Of a DNA stretch of 64,000 nucleotides, positions 25,739 through 34,051 are shown one piece after another; the first letter of the stretch is position 1, and the number at the start of each line of letters is the position of its first letter. Under the pieces are notes generated by a model. The model searched no databases, was not told the DNA's origin, and saw only the letters and a program-made list of their open reading frames with translations. The DNA is taken from contig NZ_CP061721.1 in assembly GCF_014764445.1 (NCBI RefSeq), positions 2,232,001 through 2,296,000 on the forward strand. Reading direction: 5' to 3'. Source of the DNA: Pseudarthrobacter sp. BIM B-2242. Lineage in GTDB: Bacteria; Actinomycetota; Actinomycetes; Actinomycetales; Micrococcaceae. The position numbers were made by a program, and so were the translations under genes.

Positions 25739-26116
25739 ATGCCTACAAACCACGTCAACCAGCTGGCATCGAAATCCCATGACGCTCCCGACGAGAAGCG
25801 CCGCCCGGACAAAACAGAAGTGGACGTCGTCAACCTCGGCGATTACACCATTGGCCGGTTTACGTTCCAGCCCGGCTGGCGCTGGTCGGAGTGCATCAAG
25901 CCGGTGGTGAAAACCGAATCGTGCCAGAACAGCCATGTGGGGTACTGCGTGTCCGGGGCCCTTGCGGTAAAAACCGAAGACAGCCAGATCAATATCAGCG
26001 CCGGTGATTCGTACACCATCCCGCCCGGCCATGACGCCTGGGTAGACGGCGACCAGCCATTCGTCGGCATCGAATTCCTCAGCGCTGCGGAGTTCGCCAA
26101 GCCGGCCGGCGGCTGA
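25739..26116 (+). CDS. Cupin-domain protein
   Basis: A 125-residue single cupin. The barrel includes FTFQPGWRWSECIKP, NSHVGYCVSGALAV (motif 1 His) and GDSYTIPPGHDAWV (motif 2 His). There are too few conserved metal ligands to predict an enzyme, so a small-molecule-binding role is as likely. The N-terminal 30 residues are polar and charged. The ATG at 25739 is the first in frame. It converges with the wall-hydrolase gene. The 218 nt upstream (25521-25738) hold no further gene that I can see. Confidence 0.85.
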   Translation: MPTNHVNQLASKSHDAPDEKRRPDKTEVDVVNLGDYTIGRFTFQPGWRWSECIKPVVKTESCQNSHVGYCVSGALAVKTEDSQINISAGDSYTIPPGHDAWVDGDQPFVGIEFLSAAEFAKPAGG

Positions 26117-26149
26117 GCGCGGCCGGGATCGGTCAGCGGCGGGAGGCGG

Positions 26150-27451
26150 TCAGTACCAGTTCCTGATTATCGAGTGGTTCCACGCGGCGCAAGGTGAATT
26201 GTAGCGGTCAAGGATATAGGCGAGTCCCCAGTCCACCTGGGTCCGGTAGCTGGTGAGCCAGTCGCTTCCCGCGCTCGCATACTTACTGGCCGGCAGCGCC
26301 TGGGCGATGCCGTACGCACCTGAGTCCGGGTTGGTGGCCGTGGTCAGCCAGTTGGATTCCTTCGTCCAGAGCTGCGCCAGGCACTGGAACTGGTCCTGGC
26401 CCCACCCGTAGGCGGACAGCCTCCCGGCAGCGTAGCTCCTGGCGCCTGCGGGGTCGTTGACCCCGCCGCCCGGAACAGAGGGGACGACGACGGGCGGCGG
26501 CTTTGGCGTCGGACTTTCAGCAGGAGGTGCCGGGGCAGGCACTCCGGGAGCAGGATTCTGCGGGGCAGGGGCGGCCGGGGCTGGCTTCGCCGGGGTCTGG
26601 GCCGCAGCGATCGCTGCGGTCGCTGCCTGGCGGCGTGCCTGCTCTTCCGCCGCCGCACGCTTTGCCGCCTGCGACACTTCGAAGGCTGCCAGCGCGGCCT
26701 GACCCTGACGGAACTCACCCTCCACTGCAGCCGTTGTTCCCTTGAGCGAGGCGAGCTGGGCGGTGAGTTCGGTGCTGCGTTCCTGTTGCTCCGCGACCTG
26801 CTGCGACATCGCCTGCTGGGCCGACCGGGCTGCGGCCAGCTTCGTTTGCGCTTCCCCGGCCAGCCGTTCGCGTTCGGCTTTGGCCGCGCGCTCCTGGCCG
26901 GCGAGCGCCTCCGCCGCCTTCTCAGTCTCTGCTGATTTGTGGACCAGGGACGCCGTCTTGTCACTGACGATCCGGACGATGTTCAGCCCGTGCATGCTGT
27001 TGGTCTGCACGGCGTCGAGCGCCACGAAGAACCCGATGTTTGTCCCGCCGGTCTTGTACGACTGTGCTGCGAGCGCACCAATTTCCTTCTTATGACGGGT
27101 TGCATCCTCCTGCGCACGGGCCACCTGCGCGGCCAGGGCATCCACCCTCGAACTGACCGCCTGAAGCTCAGCCCCGGTCACCGCATACTCGGCGGCGGCG
27201 GTGACGGCGGCATTTCCGAGGGCTTCGGACCGGGTCTGCAATCCGCCCAGCAGGTCGCCAATCCTGGCGACTTCCGCTGAGGTGCCGGCCTCGGTTTGCC
27301 TGGCTTTCTCCACGTCCTGCCATGAGGGGTATCCATCGGGCGGGGTGTCGGCGGCCGCGTATGCAGGCGTGCCGCATAACGAACCGGCGACGGCCAGTAC
27401 GAGGACTGCGGCCACTGCGGACGGCCGCCTGTTTTGTGGGATCGGACACAT
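26150..27451 (-). CDS. Secreted coiled-coil protein with C-terminal transglycosylase-like domain
   Basis: A 433-residue secreted protein. The signal peptide (about 1-33, ending Ala-Tyr-Ala-Ala) is followed by a long alpha-helical coiled coil (about 45-285, like the N-terminal regulators of RipA/CwlO proteins), a Pro/Ala-rich linker (about 285-335) and a C-terminal goose-lysozyme/SLT-like domain. In that domain LAQLWTKESNWLTTATNPDSG supplies a catalytic-type Glu (split at ESN), and GAYGIAQALP and AWNHSIIRNWY close the fold. It probably cuts or remodels peptidoglycan. It is divergent from the riboswitch-controlled NlpC/P60 gene, which points to a shared wall-maintenance role. Confidence 0.88.
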   Translation of the reverse strand: MCPIPQNRRPSAVAAVLVLAVAGSLCGTPAYAAADTPPDGYPSWQDVEKARQTEAGTSAEVARIGDLLGGLQTRSEALGNAAVTAAAEYAVTGAELQAVSSRVDALAAQVARAQEDATRHKKEIGALAAQSYKTGGTNIGFFVALDAVQTNSMHGLNIVRIVSDKTASLVHKSAETEKAAEALAGQERAAKAERERLAGEAQTKLAAARSAQQAMSQQVAEQQERSTELTAQLASLKGTTAAVEGEFRQGQAALAAFEVSQAAKRAAAEEQARRQAATAAIAAAQTPAKPAPAAPAPQNPAPGVPAPAPPAESPTPKPPPVVVPSVPGGGVNDPAGARSYAAGRLSAYGWGQDQFQCLAQLWTKESNWLTTATNPDSGAYGIAQALPASKYASAGSDWLTSYRTQVDWGLAYILDRYNSPCAAWNHSIIRNWY

Positions 27452-27644
27452 AGTTGGTGAGCTTACCGGGCATATATCGGTTTCGGGGCCTGACCTGCGA
27501 TGCTATTACCACAACCAGGAAACATTGCTGGCACCTTCAAGCGTGTTTTTGCCCTACATTCCGTTATCGGAATGTGACATTTGGGAAAACCAGCGGCTAT
27601 GGTCGTTCGGTGCCCTGGTTCAAAGCCAGGACATTCCCGTCAGT

Positions 27645-27822
27645 ATGCCGAGCCCTGCCGCTGACCCGGGACCCCAGCGCAATTGAACTGGCAGGGACGG
27701 GGGAACCACATTTTCACGGCTTCAGCTGAGGCCTTGGGGTTAAGTCGTTTGCGTCCCGTCCTGCACGGTGGCGCACGGCCGGGTGTCTCCGACCCGAACC
27801 CGACAGCTCACCCCGCAGGCAT
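27645..27822 (+). ncRNA. c-di-AMP riboswitch (ydaO-yuaA class)
   Basis: The leader has the conserved blocks of the ydaO-yuaA element: GCAGGGACGGGGGAACCAC, CTTGGGGTTAAGTCG, GCCGGGTGTCTCCG and CCCGAACCCGACAGCTCACC. The closing P1 helix pairs ATGCC (27645-27649) with GGCAT (27818-27822). The element ends 18 nt before the start of the LysM-NlpC/P60 gene, next to its ribosome site, as in other actinobacterial wall-hydrolase leaders. High c-di-AMP normally turns such genes off. The 193 nt before it (27452-27644) hold the promoters of both divergent genes; I could not fix a -10/-35 pair. Confidence 0.93.
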
Positions 27823-27839
27823 GGGAGAGGCAATCAACC

Positions 27840-28676
27840 ATGTCCAAGAAGTACACTGCCGCACGCCATCGTGCCGCCACCACCCCTACTACGTCCCTTG
27901 CCCTGACGATCGGACGGCCGGCCCTTGTTGTCGCCGCCGCTTCAGGCCTGTTTTTCGGTTTCAGCGCTCCGGCCCACGCCGGGGTCAGCGGACCGGACAA
28001 CTCCGGCACGGGTAACGTTCAGGCACAGTCCAGCGCACCGGCAGCAGCCGTCGCTCCGGCCCCGGCCCCCGCAACGGCCAATGTCCACACCGTCGTCTCC
28101 GGCGACACGCTGGGCGAGATCTCTGCCGCCAACGGCGTAGCCCTCAACGATGTCCTGGCCGCCAATGGCCTGGCGCTGTCCTCGATCATTTACCCGGGCG
28201 ACCAGATCCAGATCCCCGCCGCCGGTCAGGCAGCCCCGGCAGCCGCCCCGGCACCGGCAGCACCCGCAGCCCCGGCAGCCGCCCCGGCTGCTCCCGCCAA
28301 CACCGGCATCCAGCTGGCGTCAACCTCCGCACCGGTCCAGGCTCCCGCCCCTGTCCAGGCCCCGACCGGCGCTGCCGGCTCGGCAATCCTGGCCGCGGCC
28401 TACGGCCAGCTCGGAGTACAGCAGGACTGCACCGCCATGGTGGAGAAGGCCCTTCGCTCGGTCGGTAAGAGCGTTGGAGACCTGGCCCCGGGCCAGTTCT
28501 ACCAGTACGGCAGCGTTGTTGGCTCGCCTGCCCCGGGTGACCTTGTCATCACTGCCGGTCACGTTGGCGTCTTCGCCGGCAACGGCCAGGTTGTCAGCGG
28601 CGGCGTGGACGGTTTCAAGACCGAGGTCCACTCCATCAGCTGGCTCCAGGGCGCTTCCTTCGTCCGCGTAGCGTGA
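27840..28676 (+). CDS. Secreted LysM and NlpC/P60-type peptidoglycan hydrolase
   Basis: A 278-residue protein with a signal peptide (about 1-46, ending Ala-His-Ala), an Ala/Pro linker, one LysM module (HTVVSGDTLGEISAANGVAL; continues to IIYPGDQIQIP), a second Ala/Pro linker and a C-terminal cysteine peptidase domain. The catalytic Cys is in QQDCTAMVEKAL and the His in AGHVGVFAG. It binds peptidoglycan and should cut stem peptides. The start ATG at 27840 has GGGAGAGG about 9 nt upstream, just after the c-di-AMP riboswitch, so expression is tied to c-di-AMP and turgor control. Confidence 0.93.
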   Translation: MSKKYTAARHRAATTPTTSLALTIGRPALVVAAASGLFFGFSAPAHAGVSGPDNSGTGNVQAQSSAPAAAVAPAPAPATANVHTVVSGDTLGEISAANGVALNDVLAANGLALSSIIYPGDQIQIPAAGQAAPAAAPAPAAPAAPAAAPAAPANTGIQLASTSAPVQAPAPVQAPTGAAGSAILAAAYGQLGVQQDCTAMVEKALRSVGKSVGDLAPGQFYQYGSVVGSPAPGDLVITAGHVGVFAGNGQVVSGGVDGFKTEVHSISWLQGASFVRVA

Positions 28677-28742
28677 CCCCAGGCCGTTGGACGGCGGCGG
28701 TCGGCACACAGCCGCCCGCCGCCGTCGGCCGCTGCTGCATCC

Positions 28743-29714
28743 TCAGACGTGCTGCCCAAACCAGGACAGCGTGTCATTCCACGCAGCGGTCGCCCGGGCC
28801 TCGTTATAGCGTTCCCCGGTGTCATTGTGGAAAGCGTGGTCCACGCCCGGGTAGACGGTGAGCTGATGCGTCACAGTGGTGGCGGCCAAGGCATCGCGGA
28901 GGGCCGGCATCGCGCCGGTGATCCGCTGGTCCAGTTCGGCGTACACCCCGAATGCGGCAGCTTTGATGGCCGGCACCTTGTTCAGGTCCGGAGCCGGACC
29001 ATAAAACGCTGCGGTGGCTTTCAGGCCCGGCAGCTCGGTAGCCGCCTGCCAGGTAATGCCGCCGCCGAAACAGTATCCGTTCATGGCAATGCGTCCGGAC
29101 TCCACGAAGTCCTGGGCCTGGAGGTAGTCAAAGGCTGCCGCGAAGTCGCCTACATGACGGGCCGCCCCTGCCTTGGTCAGCGCCCCCGAAACGGCGTCCG
29201 AATCGAGGCTGGCAGTTCCCCCTTCCCTGCTCAGGAGGTCCAGGGCCAGCGCGGTGTACCCTGCCTTCGCGAACCGGCGCGCCACGTCCTGGATGTGCGG
29301 TGTCAGCCCGCGGTTCTCGTGGCAGACCAGCACGGCCGGACCTGCTCCGCCGGAGTCCGGCCGCGCGAGGTAACCGCTGATGTCGGTTCCGCCCGCAGCC
29401 AACCGGACTGTCGCCGTCGTTAGCCCTGCAGCGCCTTCGGGAACGGACAACGGGCTCTTCGCCCCCGGCACAGGTCCCGTCGATGCGGTGGCAGTGCCTG
29501 TCGTGGAACCCGAGGGCGTGGGCATTGGGTCTGTGCTGCGCGGGACTTCCTCCGGTGTGCACCCCACCAGCAGCATCGCTGCGGACGCCGCTGCCATGCT
29601 GCCCATGATGAAGGCTACGCGGCGGGTAAACGTGCGGTGTGTCATCTCACCGGCACGGTAGTCGTCGAAGAATTCCTCAATCAGGTACCGCTCAAACTTT
29701 CCAAGCTGGACCAT
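28743..29714 (-). CDS. Dienelactone hydrolase-family lipoprotein
   Basis: A 323-residue alpha/beta hydrolase. It starts with a cytoplasmic-looking stretch (1-27), a twin-arginine-like TFTRRVAF and a hydrophobic segment ending in the lipobox Leu-Val-Gly-Cys, then a Thr/Ser/Pro linker. The DLH domain (about 105-323) has the Cys nucleophile in GYCFGGG, Asp in YAELD and His in GVDHAFHND. It is membrane-anchored on the outer face, so its lactone or ester substrate would be extracytoplasmic. The ATG at 29714 has GAGGAGG upstream. Confidence 0.9.
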   Translation of the reverse strand: MVQLGKFERYLIEEFFDDYRAGEMTHRTFTRRVAFIMGSMAAASAAMLLVGCTPEEVPRSTDPMPTPSGSTTGTATASTGPVPGAKSPLSVPEGAAGLTTATVRLAAGGTDISGYLARPDSGGAGPAVLVCHENRGLTPHIQDVARRFAKAGYTALALDLLSREGGTASLDSDAVSGALTKAGAARHVGDFAAAFDYLQAQDFVESGRIAMNGYCFGGGITWQAATELPGLKATAAFYGPAPDLNKVPAIKAAAFGVYAELDQRITGAMPALRDALAATTVTHQLTVYPGVDHAFHNDTGERYNEARATAAWNDTLSWFGQHV

Positions 29715-29778
29715 GGCCGGCCTCCTCGCGTGAGGCTAACATCCTGCTCCGAACCAGGCTGTCCCGCAAGGGGTGGCC

Positions 29779-30684
29779 TTACTGGCCTGCCCCGGGCGCC
29801 TGCCGCCGGTTCGGAAACGGTATCCGGTCCAGGTCGTTGGCTGCGATCACGGCTGCACGGCCCGAGCGCTCCCGCGCCTGCTCCTCGAGCCCGGTGACAT
29901 CGTCGCCGTAGCGTGAGGAGAAGTGGGTAAGGATAAGCGTCCCGACGGCGGCGCTGGCCGCCAGCTCCCCGGCCTGCCCGGCGGTGAGGTGCGAGTACTG
30001 AGTTGCGAGCCCGCCGTCGTCGTTACTGAACGTGGACTCCGCAACCAGCAAATCCACGCGGTCAGCCAGTTCCCCGGCACCGGCGCACGGTGCGGTGTCC
30101 ATAACAAATGCGAAGCTCTGCCCCCGCCGCGGAACGCTTACATCCTCCAGCCGGACGCTGCCCAGAACCCCGTTACGCTGCAGGCGCCCCACGTCTGCGC
30201 CGTGAACTCCGGCCGCCGCGAGCCTGTCCGGCAGGAGGCTGCGGCCATTAGGTTCATCCAGCCTGTAGCCGTAGGTTTCAATGCGGTGCTTCAGCGGACG
30301 GACCTGAAGGCCCGGCGCTACCGTGCCGGCGCTGCCGTGCGGGTGCAGCCTAAGGTCGATCCCGGGGGTGCTGACGGACACGAGGGCGCGGACCATATCC
30401 TCTCCAGAAGCCGGATAGTGCAGGTGGACCGGGTGGGCCACACCGTCCAGGGCCATCCTCGAAAGCACTCCCGGCAGCCCGAAGCAATGGTCACCGTGCA
30501 CATGGGTCAGGCAGATCCGCGTGATCTGCGTGGCAGGCACGCCGGCGTGGATCATCTGGCGTTGTGTTCCCTCGCCGGGGTCAAAGAGCAGGCCCTCACC
30601 GTCCCACCGCAGCACGTAGCCGTTGTGATTGCGTGTCCGTGTGGGGACCTGGGAGGCTGTGCCGAGGGCAATGAACTCACGCAT
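29779..30684 (-). CDS. rnz: Ribonuclease Z
   Basis: A 301-residue metallo-beta-lactamase-fold endonuclease that trims tRNA 3' ends. It has the zinc motif THVHGDHCFGLPG, the later Asp (FVMDTAPC) and His (LILTHFSSRY) ligands, and the N-terminal LGTASQVPT loop. The ATG at 30684 is the only start that keeps the first beta strand (MREFIALGT). It diverges from hmp with a 129-nt gap. Confidence 0.93.
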   Translation of the reverse strand: MREFIALGTASQVPTRTRNHNGYVLRWDGEGLLFDPGEGTQRQMIHAGVPATQITRICLTHVHGDHCFGLPGVLSRMALDGVAHPVHLHYPASGEDMVRALVSVSTPGIDLRLHPHGSAGTVAPGLQVRPLKHRIETYGYRLDEPNGRSLLPDRLAAAGVHGADVGRLQRNGVLGSVRLEDVSVPRRGQSFAFVMDTAPCAGAGELADRVDLLVAESTFSNDDGGLATQYSHLTAGQAGELAASAAVGTLILTHFSSRYGDDVTGLEEQARERSGRAAVIAANDLDRIPFPNRRQAPGAGQ

Positions 30685-30813
30685 GAAACCGAGTGTCCCA
30701 TTGCGGTCCGGCTACCACCATAAGTCCCTTCTCCGAACCTTGCCTGACTGCTAGATTGTGACGGCCAAGCCGGACCACAGCTGGTTCAGCCGGTCACCAC
30801 GGAAGGACACATT

Positions 30814-32022
30814 ATGCTCTCGGACACTTCCCGCCCCGTCATCCAGGCAACGCTGCCTGTGGTGGGGGAAAACATCGAAGAAATTGCCAAACGGTTCTAC
30901 AAGCACATGTTTGACGCGAGACCGGACCTGCTCGATGGCCTGTTCAACCGGGGAAACCAGGCCGACGGCCGTCAGCAACAGGCCCTGGCCGGGTCTATTG
31001 CCGCCTTCGCAACCTACCTCATCGAAAAGCCGGACCAACTGCCCGATCATCTGCTGTCCAGGGTTGCCCACAAGCACGTCTCTCTGGGCCTGAGCCCGGA
31101 CCAGTACCAGATTGTTCATGACCATCTGTTCTGGGCCATCGTGGATGTGCTCGGTGATGCTGTCACGCCGGAGGTTGCGGCCGCCTGGGATGAGGTCTAT
31201 TGGCTGATGGGGAACATGCTGATCAACAAGGAACGCGGCCTCTACGGCGCGGTGCACCTCTCGCCGGAGACCATCTGGCGGACCTGGCGTGTGGCCCGGC
31301 GCATCCAGGAGACACCGGATGTGGTCACCTTTGTTGTGGAACGGACCGACGAACGGGACGTCAAGCCCTCGCTGCCCGGGCAGTACGTCACCATCAAAAT
31401 GCTGATGAAGGACGGTGTCCACCAGCCGCGCCAGTACAGCCTGACGCGCGCCGACGACGGGCAGCACCGGCAGTTCGCAGTCAAGAGGGTCCACGGACTC
31501 GCCACACCCGACGGCGAGATGTCCAACCTGCTGCACAACGACGTCAAGGTGGGCGACGAAGTGGTTCTCTCTGCCCCGTTCGGCGACGTCGTGCTTGAGT
31601 ACACTGACCGGCCGGTGGTCATGGCCAGCGCCGGCATCGGCATCACGCCGATGGCCGGGATGCTCTCGCACCTCGTGAAGGCAGGTTCCCAGCGGCACGT
31701 GATGCTCCTGCATGCCGACGACAGCCCGGAGTCTTTCCCCCTCCGCCAGCAGGTGACCGAGGACATCGGCCTCCTGTCGGAAGCTTCGCTGCACAGCTGG
31801 TTCCTGAACCGGGCTGGTGACCAGGGGGCGGCGGAGTCCTCCTTTACCGGGTTCATGGACGTCAACGCCGTCGAACTGCCCATAGATGCCGAGTACTATC
31901 TTTGCGGTCCGCTGCCGTTCCTCCAGGCAGTGCGGAGCGACCTCATCGCCAAAGGCGTCCCCGCCAGGGACATCCAGTACGAGGTATTCGGCCCGGACCT
32001 GTGGCTGGCAGACTTCCAGTAG
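30814..32022 (+). CDS. hmp: Flavohemoglobin, nitric oxide dioxygenase
   Basis: A 402-residue Hmp. The globin domain (1-140) carries the proximal His in AHKHVSLGL and the distal Tyr/Gln region (RFYKHMF). The ferredoxin-reductase-like module follows, with the FAD motif PRQYSLT and the NAD(P)H motif ASAGIGITPM, ending EVFGPDLWL. It converts NO to nitrate using O2, FAD and NAD(P)H. The ATG at 30814 has AAGGA about 6 nt upstream. I could not identify an NsrR-type operator in the 129-nt promoter region. Confidence 0.96.
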   Translation: MLSDTSRPVIQATLPVVGENIEEIAKRFYKHMFDARPDLLDGLFNRGNQADGRQQQALAGSIAAFATYLIEKPDQLPDHLLSRVAHKHVSLGLSPDQYQIVHDHLFWAIVDVLGDAVTPEVAAAWDEVYWLMGNMLINKERGLYGAVHLSPETIWRTWRVARRIQETPDVVTFVVERTDERDVKPSLPGQYVTIKMLMKDGVHQPRQYSLTRADDGQHRQFAVKRVHGLATPDGEMSNLLHNDVKVGDEVVLSAPFGDVVLEYTDRPVVMASAGIGITPMAGMLSHLVKAGSQRHVMLLHADDSPESFPLRQQVTEDIGLLSEASLHSWFLNRAGDQGAAESSFTGFMDVNAVELPIDAEYYLCGPLPFLQAVRSDLIAKGVPARDIQYEVFGPDLWLADFQ

Positions 32023-32033
32023 TTTTCAAGCCG

Positions 32034-33923
32034 CTAGAACTGCTCCGCCGGAATAGTAAATCCGAGGTCCAGGAGTCCCCTGCCTGCCTGTTCCAGGATC
32101 GGGTCCATGGTCAGCGAGGCGTGGTTGAGCAGCACGTTGACGTCGCGTTGGATCCGCTGGAGCGGGTGCGTCAGGCGGTGCACGCTGCCACCTGAGCCGG
32201 TCAGGATGAGCCGGACAGCCTCAGCCGAAGCCTGGCCGCTCAGGCCGAGGGAGAGCCTGTACCGGGCGCGCTCCGCATCGGTGAAGGCGACCGGCTGCCG
32301 GTCAAAGGAGGCGGCCACCAGCCTGACCGCTTCGTCCCAGTGCAGCCGTGCGGTGGCAACCTGGCCATAGGCCTGCGCGTATCTGGCCTGGGCCAGCGGC
32401 GAATCGGCCTGGCGTTTCTCCACCGTCTGTTTGACCTTGCGCACCATCATCAGCTCCCGGAACTCTTCCAGGGCATGCTCGGCGGCTCCCAGAGCAGCTG
32501 CCGGGGCAACCATGTTCAGGAACGTGGCCATGGGGACGTGGATGCCCGGGTCCGGGTGGATGCGGCTGCCCGGATTGTCGGCGGCTGCCAGCAGACTCCA
32601 TTCCAGGGCGCGGTGGGCGGGGACAAAGAGGTTCTCGGCGCGGAGGTCATTGCTTCCGGTCCCCCGCAGGCCCGCCGTGTGCCACACGTCCAGCAACTCG
32701 AGATCAGCCATCGGGACCAGGCATTGCATCCGGACACCGCCGTGCTGCACTGCCAGCAGCGCCCAGTCGGAATGCATCACACCGGAGGCGAAGCTCCAGC
32801 GTCCGGTGATGGAGTAACCGCCGGGCACCTTCTCCGCTGCCCCTGGCGGGGCGCCGGTTGCGGCAGCCAAGGGGGCCGGGCCGGCGGCGAACACTTCGTC
32901 CTGCGCCTGCTGCGGCCACCGCGCCAGCATCCAGACGTGCTCTACGAGGTGACCCACGGTCCAGGCCGTGGAAACACAGCCCCGGGCAAGGCTTCGCACC
33001 ATCTGTACATAACTTTCAAGCCCCATTCCGAAGCCACCCACGGCTGCCGGAGCGAGCATCTGGAAGACTCCGGCCGCCTTCAGTTCGGCAACGGTTTCCT
33101 CGGGGAGGCACCGGAGCTCTTCGGTCTCGCCGGCACGCTCACGCAGCCGGGGAATGAGCGCGTCCACCCGGGCCAGCAGCTCGTCATGTGTGGGGACGGC
33201 GGCACCCGCGGCAGGGAGGTCTGCGGCAGTGGGTCTTTCCGCAGGTAGGCGTTCGCCCGGAAGCTCGATGGTGTGCGAGGTGTGATGCTTCTTGGCTTCC
33301 AGGTAGCGGAGGTTTGCGTCGGAGAGATGCACCCCCGTGGGGACCTGCTCCGTCACTTCAACGCCCAGGGAAGCGAGTTGCCCCACCTTGTCCGGGTTGT
33401 TGGTCAGGAGGCGGACGCGGCCGGCGCCGAGCGCGCCAAGCATCTGGGCGGCAGCGCCGTAGTCCCGTTCGTCCTCGCCGCGCCCCAGGGCCACGTTGGC
33501 TTCGTACGTATCAAGGCCCGTGTCCTGCAGGACATACGCGTCAAGCTTGGCGTACAGGCCGATGCCTCGCCCTTCCTGGCGCAGGTACAGGAGGAAACCC
33601 CCGACGGCGGCAATCTGCTCAACTGCCTCGCGCAGCTGCGGACCGCAGTCGCAGCGCTCGCTGCCGAACACGTCACCGGTGAGGCATTCGCTGTGCAGCC
33701 GGACCAGCGGTGCGGCGTTTTCGGGCCCCTGGTCCAGGAGCGTCTGTTCCCACTGGCCCAGTCCAAGCAGGAGGTGCTCCTTGCCATCGGCCAGGCCGTG
33801 GAAGGTCATGACCTCAGCGGTGGCCGCGAAGCCGTCCGGGAAGCGTAGCGGGACAGTCACCTGGCTCCGGACGGTGGCAGGCTGTTCATATGGCCGCGCG
33901 ACGGTCTCGGTCATAACGGTCAT
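32034..33923 (-). CDS. GTP cyclohydrolase II (RibA) fused to an acyl-CoA-dehydrogenase-fold (group D) flavin monooxygenase
   Basis: One 629-residue frame holds two enzymes. Residues 1-215 are GTP cyclohydrolase II: zinc ligands Cys80, Cys91 and Cys93 (SEC...ERCDC), catalytic loop RQEGRGIGLYAK and the LLTNNPDKV motif. A Pro/Ala-rich linker (216-245) leads to a domain (246-629) of the acyl-CoA dehydrogenase fold most like HpaB/HsaA/DszC-type FMNH2- or FADH2-dependent monooxygenases (GGFGMGLESYVQMVRSLARG, split at VQM; TGRWSFASGVMHSDW; GGSVHRLTHPLQRIQRDVN, ending at DVN). RibA alone is about 200 residues, so this is a genuine fusion. The ATG at 33923 has AGGAG 5 nt upstream. It is divergent from a MarR gene and converges on hmp. 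Confidence 0.9.
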   Translation of the reverse strand: MTVMTETVARPYEQPATVRSQVTVPLRFPDGFAATAEVMTFHGLADGKEHLLLGLGQWEQTLLDQGPENAAPLVRLHSECLTGDVFGSERCDCGPQLREAVEQIAAVGGFLLYLRQEGRGIGLYAKLDAYVLQDTGLDTYEANVALGRGEDERDYGAAAQMLGALGAGRVRLLTNNPDKVGQLASLGVEVTEQVPTGVHLSDANLRYLEAKKHHTSHTIELPGERLPAERPTAADLPAAGAAVPTHDELLARVDALIPRLRERAGETEELRCLPEETVAELKAAGVFQMLAPAAVGGFGMGLESYVQMVRSLARGCVSTAWTVGHLVEHVWMLARWPQQAQDEVFAAGPAPLAAATGAPPGAAEKVPGGYSITGRWSFASGVMHSDWALLAVQHGGVRMQCLVPMADLELLDVWHTAGLRGTGSNDLRAENLFVPAHRALEWSLLAAADNPGSRIHPDPGIHVPMATFLNMVAPAAALGAAEHALEEFRELMMVRKVKQTVEKRQADSPLAQARYAQAYGQVATARLHWDEAVRLVAASFDRQPVAFTDAERARYRLSLGLSGQASAEAVRLILTGSGGSVHRLTHPLQRIQRDVNVLLNHASLTMDPILEQAGRGLLDLGFTIPAEQF

Positions 33924-34015
33924 CTGTGCTCCTCTGGAAAGCAGGCAGTACTTGAATATTAAAGTAAACAGTACCGCCCAATACTTCACGACGCAAGCGA
34001 TTAGGAGGACTTAAA

Positions 34016-34031
34016 ACTTCACCCATGAAGT
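34016..34031. promoter_or_regulatory. Putative MarR operator between the RibA fusion and the marR gene
   Basis: ACTTCA-CCCA-TGAAGT is a perfect 6-bp inverted repeat 20 nt before the MarR ATG. Another half-site pair, TACTT and AAGTA spaced by 8 nt, lies close to the start of the fusion gene (33948-33965 region). The 128-nt divergent region is otherwise non-coding and AT-richer than its surroundings. Binding is inferred from layout. Confidence 0.6.
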
Positions 34032-34051
34032 AAATATCGTAGACTTGGCCT

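Noticed and set aside
26457..26702. Gly/Ala-rich frame opposite the wall-hydrolase linker
   Set aside because: Low-complexity reverse complement of a Pro/Ala linker, not a gene.
28225..28320. Repeated CCCGGCAGCCGCCCCGG-like units that resemble a tandem repeat
   Set aside because: They encode the degenerate Ala/Pro linker of the NlpC/P60 protein; not an independent repeat array.
30685..30813. Candidate NsrR site or -10/-35 pair before hmp
   Set aside because: No dyad or spacing good enough to report was visible.
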